Below are positions 37,231 to 43,343 of a DNA stretch of 49,499 nt, in pieces (position 1 is the stretch's first letter; every line of letters starts with the position of its first letter). The stretch covers positions 1 through 49,499 of the forward strand of contig JABFSR010000139.1 of assembly GCA_013140495.1 (NCBI GenBank), in the 5' to 3' direction. This DNA is from Verrucomicrobiota bacterium. Its GTDB lineage: Bacteria; Verrucomicrobiota; Verrucomicrobiia; Limisphaerales; JADLHS01. The notes under the pieces are model-generated. The model had not been told where the DNA came from and made no database searches. It worked only from the letters and a program-made list of their open reading frames with translations. A program made the position numbers and the translations under genes.

Positions 37231-37304
37231 CGGAGCGCCGATCTCCGATCCGGCGCGTTTCAAACAAAGACCAGTGACGAGCCGGGTCGGAGACCGGCGC
37301 TCCG
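37231..37304. repeat. Palindromic interspersed-type element, CGGAGCGCCGRTCTCCG arms
   Basis: The left arm 37231-37256 (CGGAGCGCCGATCTCCGATC...) is nearly the reverse complement of the right arm 37279-37304 (GAGCCGGGTCGGAGACCGGC...). The loop is 22 bases. It fills the gap between the TIGR01777 stop (37305) and the downstream DUF2071 gene on the same strand. It resembles short interspersed palindromes common in Verrucomicrobia and could modulate expression of the last operon gene. Confidence 0.75.
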
Positions 37305-38261
37305 TCACGAGGACGCGTGCGATTTCAGGCGTTGCTCCAAATCCATCACCGCCTCGCGGAACGTCGGGAAGCGAAACTCAAACCCGCTCGCCAATAACCT
37401 TCCCGGCACGACACGGCGGCTTTTGAAGATCAACTCGGTCTCCGTTCGCAGGAAAAACGCTCCGATCTCCAGCATCCATTCGCTTGCGGGCAAACCGATG
37501 GGCATCCGGCAAACTTCGCGAAACGCCCTCATCATTTCCGCGTTTGGCAGAGGATTTGGTGCGCATTGATTGATCGGGCCAGACAGCTCGTCGTGCGCGA
37601 TGATCCATTCGACGGCGCGACAGAAATCCTCGACGTGAATCCATGAGACGAATTGTTTCCCGCTGCCTTGGCGTCCGCCGAGGCCAAGCTTCGTCAACCG
37701 ATGCAAAACGGGAAACACGCTGTTTCTTCCGAGGCCAAGAACCATTGAAGTGCGCAGCGCTACTTTGCGTGTGTTCGGTGTCTTCGCTTCGTTGAGTGTC
37801 TGCTCCCACGCCTGCGCCACCTCGACCGAGAATGCATCTTTCGCGTCCGTGGCTGAATCCATTTCACGGCTGGATTCATCATGCGGTTTACCGAAGGTGT
37901 GCTGATAAACGGTGGCCGTGCTGGAATTGAGCCAGACGCGTGGCGCAGTTTTACATTTAGCAATGGCTTGACCGACGACGCGCGTCGAGTTCACGCGCGA
38001 CTCCATGATTTCGCGGCGATTCTGCACGTTGTAACGACAATCCACCGAGCGCCCGGTGAGATTCATCACCACAGTCACGCCGTCCACCTCCCGCGCCCAA
38101 TCGCCGACGGACTTCGTGTCCCACGCAACTTCCCGCACACTATCCGCGCGCGGTTTCGGCAAACGCGTAAGGATGACCACCTGCCAGCCAAGTGCAGTGA
38201 AATGCCTGGCTAGTTCGCCGCCAAGGAAGCCCGAGCCACCCGCGAGAATTATTGTTTCCAT
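37305..38261 (-). CDS. TIGR01777-family NAD-dependent epimerase/dehydratase
   Basis: 318 residues. The N-terminal Rossmann NAD site is METIILAGGSGFLGGELARH (GxxGxxG at 8-14). A DUF1731 C-terminal region follows (SEWMLEIGAFFLRTETELIF). The extended short-chain dehydrogenase Tyr-x-x-x-Lys pattern is not standard in this family; VYQHTFG is the nearest candidate. Members act on unknown substrates; neighbours in many genomes include DUF2071 and DCC proteins. It starts 13 bp inside the end of the upstream DUF2071-like gene, so translation is coupled. Confidence 0.92.
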   Translation of the reverse strand: METIILAGGSGFLGGELARHFTALGWQVVILTRLPKPRADSVREVAWDTKSVGDWAREVDGVTVVMNLTGRSVDCRYNVQNRREIMESRVNSTRVVGQAIAKCKTAPRVWLNSSTATVYQHTFGKPHDESSREMDSATDAKDAFSVEVAQAWEQTLNEAKTPNTRKVALRTSMVLGLGRNSVFPVLHRLTKLGLGGRQGSGKQFVSWIHVEDFCRAVEWIIAHDELSGPINQCAPNPLPNAEMMRAFREVCRMPIGLPASEWMLEIGAFFLRTETELIFKSRRVVPGRLLASGFEFRFPTFREAVMDLEQRLKSHASS

Positions 38262-38992
38262 GCTTCACCTTTCATTTGCGGCAGGCTTCGCCATTCGTGG
38301 CTGATGTTCCGCATCAACAGCGCACAGTCGAATTCAATCGTTCCAGTTGGGAACGTGGCGTGGTCGTCGAAGAAGCTCGATTCCACGGCGAGCACGTCCA
38401 GCGGTTCAACTTGCCAACCCGCAGTGAAAAGTTCCAAGCCGTCGCAGCAATTGGTTCTTTCGGTTGCCGAATAGCCAGCCGAACCGCGCGCGAAGAAATC
38501 AGAAGCCTCCTCAAGCGACTCAAACAGCGAGCTCGATGGTAATTGTTTCGTCCTCCGTGCATGAAGCCGCACCTGGGTGGCATCGTCGCGGGACTTCATT
38601 TGCAGCCGATAGTCATCACCGCTTTCCTCCACTAAGAAATCCGCCGGGTGATGAATGCCCGGAAATATCCGACCGCCGACCAGGCTTTGGAGCGCTGACG
38701 AAGTGTCGCGGCGCGGAATGAATACGCCCTCGCGGGTGACGCCATGCTCGTCCCATGCCACTGCGATCCGATGCGCGGCATTTTCTGATGAAACCCCGAA
38801 GGCTGCGGCGAGTCCTTTGGGCCGGATGTCTTTCAATCGAATCAGGCAGATGCCCGCCATGGCCCAACCCTTCACGAGTTTTGTTCGGAAGAACGAGGGC
38901 AGCATCGGGGCGATCCTTTCCGGTTTGACGCGGAAGTTTATCAACATGCGCCGATCAATCATTCCATGCATGGTTGGGAGTGCCAATTTCAT
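38249..38992 (-). CDS. DUF2071-like protein (COG3361 type)
   Basis: 247 residues. The opening RRMLINFRVKPERIAPMLPS, the WAMAGICLIRLKDIRPKGLA segment and FFTRGS-like core suggest the YqjF/DUF2071 superfamily, in a divergent form (uncharacterised COG3361). No catalytic motif is apparent. Its ATG overlaps the stop of the 52-aa gene (ATGA), and its 3' end overlaps the TIGR01777 start by 13 bp. It belongs to the GbsR-controlled operon. Confidence 0.75.
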   Translation of the reverse strand: MKLALPTMHGMIDRRMLINFRVKPERIAPMLPSFFRTKLVKGWAMAGICLIRLKDIRPKGLAAAFGVSSENAAHRIAVAWDEHGVTREGVFIPRRDTSSALQSLVGGRIFPGIHHPADFLVEESGDDYRLQMKSRDDATQVRLHARRTKQLPSSSLFESLEEASDFFARGSAGYSATERTNCCDGLELFTAGWQVEPLDVLAVESSFFDDHATFPTGTIEFDCALLMRNISHEWRSLPQMKGEAWKQ

Positions 38993-39147
38993 GGCATTTC
39001 AAAGAAAGCGGTAGTGCGGTGCGAACGACGTTTAGGTTTGGGCGTGGTGGGATTCCCGGTTGGGCTTTGCGGATCGGTTTTGCCCAACGTGAAGAACAAT
39101 TTCAGTCGCAGCCAGAAGCTTCCGCGTTCGTGGTGGAAGGCGATCAT
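38989..39147 (-). CDS. Hidden 52-aa gene with perfect ribosome site and ATGA couplings
   Basis: 52 residues, ATG at 39147, stop at 38989-38991. An AAAGGAGG Shine-Dalgarno lies six bases upstream of the ATG, the strongest ribosome site seen in this operon. The start overlaps the stop of the four-helix gene (ATGA) and the stop overlaps the start of the DUF2071-like gene (ATGA). The product has an amphipathic or hydrophobic N-terminal helix (FWLRLKLFFTLG at 11-22) and a basic Pro/Thr-rich tail (NPTTPKPKRRSHRTT). It is below common gene-calling limits. Probably a small membrane-associated partner of the MBOAT system; function unknown. Confidence 0.72.
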   Translation of the reverse strand: MIAFHHERGSFWLRLKLFFTLGKTDPQSPTGNPTTPKPKRRSHRTTAFFEMP

Positions 39148-39560
39148 GGCCGGCCTCCTTTCAAGGCAGCCCAACCATACACAAAGGGCAAGGCAGTAAA
39201 CACAAGGTTGGCGGCAAACAATCCCACGCGCCGCCACGTGCTGGTCAGATACGGATGGAGGTCAAATACGAATGTACCGGCTGTGAACCGCACAGTCCAA
39301 AACACCGTCAGGAATCCACAAACGGCCCGCGCCAACGGCGAACCCGCAGCGAGTTCGTCGGCGAGAAAGAAAGTTCCGAGTCCAAAGCTCACGAGACAAA
39401 GTCCGATGAACGTGTAATAAACCCAGAACAGTTGGCGGATGAATTTCGGCAGCGACCGGATGTGTTCGGGCAGGCCAACCACGCGCGGCATCAACAGGCC
39501 AGCGGCGAGCAAACCGAGATAGGTGAGTGAGGCGAGTTTCAGGAGCAGCATGGTGTTCAT
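39144..39560 (-). CDS. Four-helix membrane protein of the MBOAT operon
   Basis: 138 residues from the ATG at 39560. It has about four hydrophobic helices: LLLKLASLTYLGLLAAGLLM, FWVYYTFIGLCLVSFGLGTF, LTVFWTVRFTAGTFVF and VGLFAANLVFTALPFVYGWA. No recognised family. It lies 7 bp after the DCC/MBOAT stop and overlaps the 52-aa gene start, so it should be co-translated with both. It might form a complex with the acyltransferase. Confidence 0.8.
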   Translation of the reverse strand: MNTMLLLKLASLTYLGLLAAGLLMPRVVGLPEHIRSLPKFIRQLFWVYYTFIGLCLVSFGLGTFFLADELAAGSPLARAVCGFLTVFWTVRFTAGTFVFDLHPYLTSTWRRVGLFAANLVFTALPFVYGWAALKGGRP

Positions 39561-39567
39561 GGTGATT

Positions 39568-40875
39568 TCAGGTTGCGCCGAGGAATTGCAGCATCGGCAG
39601 GATGACGTTGTGGACAAAGGCAGGATGAAAGAGCCAATACGCGGGCGCCGCAGTGAAGGCGAACATGAACAACCAACCGCGCCAGCCATGCACCAGACCA
39701 AGGGTGCGTCCGAACGTACTGCGTTCAATTAAAACGCCCGCGCCTTGCAGAATGAAGTAGCCGAACGGTAACCCGTATCCCCCGCGTGCCGGAAACGAAA
39801 TGGCGAGTTCATGGATGACGCCCGAAATGGCGAATACTCCCATTGTTGCCCACGGGACGCCAACGCGTCGTGCGAGGGGGCGGAAGGCGAGGTCATTGAC
39901 GAGCTTATTGAAGGCAGTGTTCCAGCGTGTGCCCCAGAAAGCAGCGAGTGACGTTGCACGCAGCGGCGATTGCATCAGTGGGTTAGCTGGAACTCCCGCG
40001 CGCTGCCAGGCGAGTGCGACGAGGTGGAATAAACCAAAGTGCAGGATCAGTGTGACACCGAACATGCCAATCCACGCATTCGCGACGGGTTGGGTTGTGA
40101 TCGTGGTTTTGGCGGCCAGGCAAACGAGTGCGACGCCAACGAGAAAGCGGCTTGCCGCCCAGAGCCATTCACGGAGTCTGGGCTTTTGATCATGCTTGCC
40201 GGTGAGGAAGGAGTTCGCATCCATGCCGGGCCATGCAAATAAATAGCCAAACGTGCGCGCGAAACTTACCCGATGATTTCCAGTCTGAGCACGCCGCCAA
40301 GTCAGCCATTTGCAACCGGCAAACATCGCTGTGACGAAGACCCACATGAAAACCCAGTTGGGCAAGCGGTCGCGCAGCGGCAAAGTTGCGATTGGCAGGA
40401 GAAACACAGGTAGCCAGTCGATAAGTCTCGTTTGCTTCGGGATACACGCGCCGCTTGCGCAGTGCCGATTCCGTGCGATGAAACGATAGCCCGCACGGAA
40501 AACTGGCATTGCGCCGGGAATCTGGCTGGCGAGCCATAGCGGCCAGAGCCACCAGATGTGTCGGGCAATTTCCATGGCCGCATCCGCGCCGCCAAGTTCA
40601 CGGCCATCGGGAAGTTCCAGAATCATCTCGGTGAATCCGGGGCGGTGAATCTCCCTGGGAGCGCTGGCATCTTGCCGGCGTGTTTCCGTTTTCAGTGGCT
40701 CCTCGCCGACGAAACGCCGGCGCTTCCGGGATTGAAGCGTGGCCAGCGCAAATCCATTCCGCTCCAGCACCCGCTCCATTCGCCGCACCCACCCCAGACA
40801 GAACACACACTCACCGTCGTAGAGTAACCGACCGGCAGCGGCGGCGGCATTATTGTCTGTCATTTCCGTATTCAC
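39568..40875 (-). CDS. DCC (YuxK/DUF393) thioredoxin-like domain fused to an MBOAT acyltransferase
   Basis: 435 residues. Residues 17-145 are a DCC/DUF393 unit with LLYDGECVFCLGWV (D20, C23, C26), then LQS, the usual GRELGGADAAMEI and RNRHCA segments. A stretch of about 30 residues (50-79) between LQS and TEMIL is foreign and coincides with a palindromic element (40652-40731). Residues 150-435 are polytopic, resembling wax-synthase/DGAT-like MBOAT proteins: FWGTRWNTAFNKLV at 313-326 and the catalytic-type His355 in SGVIHELAIS. It probably transfers an acyl group to a lipid alcohol or an exported polymer, with a redox-active N-terminal domain. Substrates are not known. Confidence 0.85.
   Translation of the reverse strand: MNTEMTDNNAAAAAGRLLYDGECVFCLGWVRRMERVLERNGFALATLQSRKRRRFVGEEPLKTETRRQDASAPREIHRPGFTEMILELPDGRELGGADAAMEIARHIWWLWPLWLASQIPGAMPVFRAGYRFIARNRHCASGACIPKQTRLIDWLPVFLLPIATLPLRDRLPNWVFMWVFVTAMFAGCKWLTWRRAQTGNHRVSFARTFGYLFAWPGMDANSFLTGKHDQKPRLREWLWAASRFLVGVALVCLAAKTTITTQPVANAWIGMFGVTLILHFGLFHLVALAWQRAGVPANPLMQSPLRATSLAAFWGTRWNTAFNKLVNDLAFRPLARRVGVPWATMGVFAISGVIHELAISFPARGGYGLPFGYFILQGAGVLIERSTFGRTLGLVHGWRGWLFMFAFTAAPAYWLFHPAFVHNVILPMLQFLGAT
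40652..40731. repeat. Palindromic element inside the DCC domain coding region
   Basis: About 80 bp with imperfect inverted ends: left TCCCTGGGAGCGCTGGC (40652-40668) and right GCCGGCGCTTCCGGGA (40716-40731). It contains CTTGCCGGCG and CGCCGGCG. The sequence GCGCTGGCATCTTGCCGGC is one I associate with short elements dispersed through many bacterial genomes. It is translated in frame within the DCC/MBOAT fusion. Confidence 0.6.
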
Positions 40876-40905
40876 AGAACTTGCTTTTCAAATAAAAAGG
40901 CGGAA

Positions 40906-41439
40906 CTACCCGCCGATGCCCAATAACTTCCTGATCTTGTCCCCCGCTTTCACGAACTTGGTCAACGCGCCTGTCGGCCATTGGCGGATTTGACCGTACC
41001 AAGCGGTGGTGACGTCAAAGAAGTCAGCGAGTTCTTTGAGCTTTTGCTCCGTGTATTCGTCCGTTTCCTTGTCCTTGTGAGCTTCGGCCACGCAATCGCG
41101 CAGCAACGCCACTGTCGGATCAATCTCACGCTTCTTGCGTTCGTCCAACACCACGCGAAACATTTCCCAGACGTCCTTCATGCTCTCGAAATGATCGCGC
41201 GAATCGCCGAGGACATGGACGCGCTTCACGATTCCCCATCCCTGAAGTTCCTTGAGGCTGTTGCTGACGTTTGAGCGTGCGACAACAAGCGTATCGGCGA
41301 TTTCCTCCGCATTGAGCGGTTTTGGAGAAATAAAAATCAGCGCGTGCATCTGAGCTACAGTGCGATTGATGCCCCAGCGCGTGCCCATCTCACCCCAGTG
41401 GAGGATGAACTTCTGTTGGACTGAGCTAAGTTTTGCCAT
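40906..41439 (-). CDS. GbsR/MarR-family transcriptional regulator
   Basis: 177 residues with a winged-helix domain at about 20-80 (LNAEEIADTLVVARSNVSNS, LKELQGWGIVKRVHVLGDS) and a helical C-terminal dimerisation region, as in GbsR proteins (COG1510). These are repressors of osmoprotectant or efflux genes in characterised cases. It heads the MBOAT operon: its stop is 30 bp before the next start. A promoter (-35 TTGACT, -10 TAAATT) and the palindrome TTCTGTCTGGACAGAA lie immediately upstream, so autoregulation of the operon is likely. Confidence 0.92.
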   Translation of the reverse strand: MAKLSSVQQKFILHWGEMGTRWGINRTVAQMHALIFISPKPLNAEEIADTLVVARSNVSNSLKELQGWGIVKRVHVLGDSRDHFESMKDVWEMFRVVLDERKKREIDPTVALLRDCVAEAHKDKETDEYTEQKLKELADFFDVTTAWYGQIRQWPTGALTKFVKAGDKIRKLLGIGG

Positions 41440-41450
41440 ACTTCAATTAT

Positions 41451-41493
41451 TTCTGTCTGGACAGAATTTACAGAATCGAACTCTGCAAGTCAA
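41451..41493 (-). promoter_or_regulatory. Promoter and palindromic operator of the GbsR-MBOAT operon
   Basis: -35 TTGACT at 41493-41488 (5/6 match), 17-bp spacer, -10 TAAATT at 41470-41465 (4/6). The 16-bp palindrome TTCTGTCTGGACAGAA (41451-41466) has 7-bp arms with a 2-bp centre. It overlaps the -10 by two bases and lies 12 bp from the GbsR start. That is where a repressor would block the polymerase. The palindrome is seen directly; that GbsR binds it is inferred. Confidence 0.75.
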
Positions 41494-41651
41494 ACAGTTT
41501 TTCAGGAGCACCTGCGCATAGCTGCCGTTGCTTGCAACAGCTTGAATTCATAAGCCGACTTTCAGTGGCGAGGCAGCGTTCTTAAAACGCCTCCAAGGTG
41601 AATTGAAATCCTTGAATTCGTCAGGCAGTAGCGCAAAGATGTTGCCAGTGC

Positions 41652-41727
41652 GGGCCTGTAGCTCAGCGGTTAGAGCAGGCGACTCATAATCGCTTGGTCC
41701 CCGGTTCAAATCCGGGCAGGCCCACCA
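41652..41727 (+). tRNA. ileX: tRNA-Ile2 (CAU anticodon, lysidine-modified type)
   Basis: 76 bases with encoded CCA. Acceptor arm GGGCCTG/CAGGCCC; D loop GCTCAGCGGTTAGAGC; anticodon stem GGCGA/TCGCT around the loop CTCATAA, giving CAT; T arm CCGGG/CCCGG with TTCAAAT. The stem sequences match the E. coli tRNA-Ile2 pattern (GGCGACTCATAATCGC), so it reads AUA after C34 is converted to lysidine by TilS, rather than being an elongator or initiator Met tRNA. A formyl-Met initiator is excluded by the paired acceptor 1-72 and the absence of three G-C pairs in the anticodon stem. Confidence 0.93.
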
Positions 41728-41801
41728 CCACCCCCATTCTCCGTTTCAACTCCACAAGAACCAATCGGTGATTCGCTGCAATGAGATCAGTTGGGAAATC
41801 A

Positions 41802-41831
41802 TTGACAACTACAGCCCATCGGGAAAATAAT
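41802..41831 (+). promoter_or_regulatory. Strong promoter with predicted leaderless start of the oxidoreductase
   Basis: -35 TTGACA at 41802-41807 (6/6), 18-bp spacer, -10 AATAAT at 41826-41831 (5/6). Transcription starting about seven bases after the -10 would begin at or next to the ATG at 41839, giving a leaderless mRNA. A GGGAA...TTCCC imperfect palindrome (41821-41838) overlaps the -10 and the start; it could be an operator. No proper Shine-Dalgarno is present. Confidence 0.6.
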
Positions 41832-41838
41832 TATTCCC

Positions 41839-43227
41839 ATGAAACAGCAACCACCCCCCACCTCACGTCGAGACTTCATCAAACAGACCACAACCTTTGC
41901 CGCCGCCTCTGCTTTGGCTGGTGTGGCGCTGCCGCATGTTCACGCGGCTGAAAACAATACTCTTCAGGTAGCACTCGTTGGCTGCGGGGGACGCGGCACT
42001 GATGCCGCCGGCAACGCGCTTTCCGTCAAGGGTGGCGGTACAAAACTCGTCGCCATGGCCGATGTATTTCAAGACCGGCTCAATGAAAAGTACGCGGCGC
42101 TCAAGGGACGATTTCAAGACAAGGTGGACGTATCCGAGGATCGAAGATTTTTGGGGTTCGAGGCCTATAAGCATGCGATGGACAGCCTGAAGCCAGGCGA
42201 CATCGTAATTTTAACAACCCCGCCGGCGTTTCGCTGGGTGCATTTCACCTATGCCATTGAAAAGGGCCTGAATGTATTCATGGAAAAGCCGGTTACAGTG
42301 GATGGCCCGGGCAGCCGCCGCATGTTGAAGCTTGCCGAAGCCGCGAAAGCCAAGAATCTCAAGGTCGGCGTGGGACTGAACTCCCGACACGCACGAGCCC
42401 TCCAGCAACTGGCGGAACGCATTCATGACGGCGCGATTGGCGACATCATACTTGAGCGCGGCTACCGGATGCACGGCCCTGTCGCATACTTTCAATCACT
42501 GCCAAAGCCTGCAAACATCAGTGAGTTGATGTATCAGATTCAGCGCTTCCATAGTTTCATCTGGGCCAGCGGCGGAAACTACAACGACTTCTACATCCAC
42601 ATCATTGATCATCTGAGCTGGATGAAGAACGCATGGCCGGTCAAGGCGCAAGCGCTGGGCGGACGCCATTATCGCCAGAGTCCCGAGGGAATTACCTATG
42701 TGGATCAGAATTTCGACACCTACTCGGTGGAATACACCTACGCAGACGGCACCAAGTTTTTCTTCGACGGCCGCTGCATGAACGGCTGCAATGACAACTT
42801 CTCTAGCTACATTCACGGCACCAAAGGAAGCGCGATTGTTTCCAAGAGCGGCGATTGCGGGGCGCCTTCAAGCATCTTCAAAGGCCAGACGCCTACTGCG
42901 GCTGATCGCATTTGGACCTCCGAAGTTCCCAAGGGTGAAGAGAACTGGTATCAGAACGAGTGGAACGATTTGATGGACGCCATCCGGAACGACAAACCTT
43001 ACAATGAAGTTGAACGCGGCGTGATCGTCAGCACTATAAGTTCGATGGGCCGCATGGCCGCGCATACCGGCCAGGAAATCACCTACGAGGACATGCTCAA
43101 CTGCGAGCATGAAATGGCGCCGGGCCTCGACAAGATCACAGCGGATTCACCTGCACCGGTAATGCCCGACAAGAACGGAAGGTATCCAGTACCAAGACCC
43201 GGCATCGTGACGAACAGGGAGTACTGA
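41839..43227 (+). CDS. Tat-exported Gfo/Idh/MocA-family oxidoreductase
   Basis: 462 residues. A twin-arginine signal is at 9-35 (SRRDFIKQTTTFAAASALAG). The Rossmann NAD(P) site is VALVGCGGRGTDAAG at 44-58. A MEKPVTVDGPGSRRM segment carries the conserved EKP Lys. The C-terminal domain has SGGNYNDFYIHIIDHLSWMK, in which the His residues are candidates for catalysis. It is exported folded with its cofactor; it oxidises or dehydrates a sugar in a glycan locus. Relatives include GH109-type glycosidases that use NAD, so a glycosidase mechanism is possible. It is first in a run of exported carbohydrate genes; a terminator follows it. Confidence 0.93.
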   Translation: MKQQPPPTSRRDFIKQTTTFAAASALAGVALPHVHAAENNTLQVALVGCGGRGTDAAGNALSVKGGGTKLVAMADVFQDRLNEKYAALKGRFQDKVDVSEDRRFLGFEAYKHAMDSLKPGDIVILTTPPAFRWVHFTYAIEKGLNVFMEKPVTVDGPGSRRMLKLAEAAKAKNLKVGVGLNSRHARALQQLAERIHDGAIGDIILERGYRMHGPVAYFQSLPKPANISELMYQIQRFHSFIWASGGNYNDFYIHIIDHLSWMKNAWPVKAQALGGRHYRQSPEGITYVDQNFDTYSVEYTYADGTKFFFDGRCMNGCNDNFSSYIHGTKGSAIVSKSGDCGAPSSIFKGQTPTAADRIWTSEVPKGEENWYQNEWNDLMDAIRNDKPYNEVERGVIVSTISSMGRMAAHTGQEITYEDMLNCEHEMAPGLDKITADSPAPVMPDKNGRYPVPRPGIVTNREY

Positions 43228-43272
43228 GACTCGTCAACGGTGCGGGCCAGACCTGACATCAATAAACCTAGC

Positions 43273-43309
43273 ACCGACGGCGGGCTGCTCCTGGCCAGCC
43301 GTCGGTTTT
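43273..43309 (+). terminator. Rho-independent terminator after the oxidoreductase
   Basis: ACCGACGGC (43273-43281) pairs perfectly with GCCGTCGGT (43298-43306), with a 16-base loop and a TTTT run from 43306. It ends the oxidoreductase transcript, so the DUF4838 gene 34 bp further on should have its own promoter or depend on read-through. Confidence 0.85.
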
Positions 43310-43343
43310 CTGTCTCTAGTCGGATAAAAAAAGCTCAACCTTT

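Noticed and set aside
41652..41727. tRNA-Met from the CAT anticodon
   Set aside because: The anticodon stem and acceptor features match tRNA-Ile2 (lysidine type), not elongator or initiator Met tRNA.
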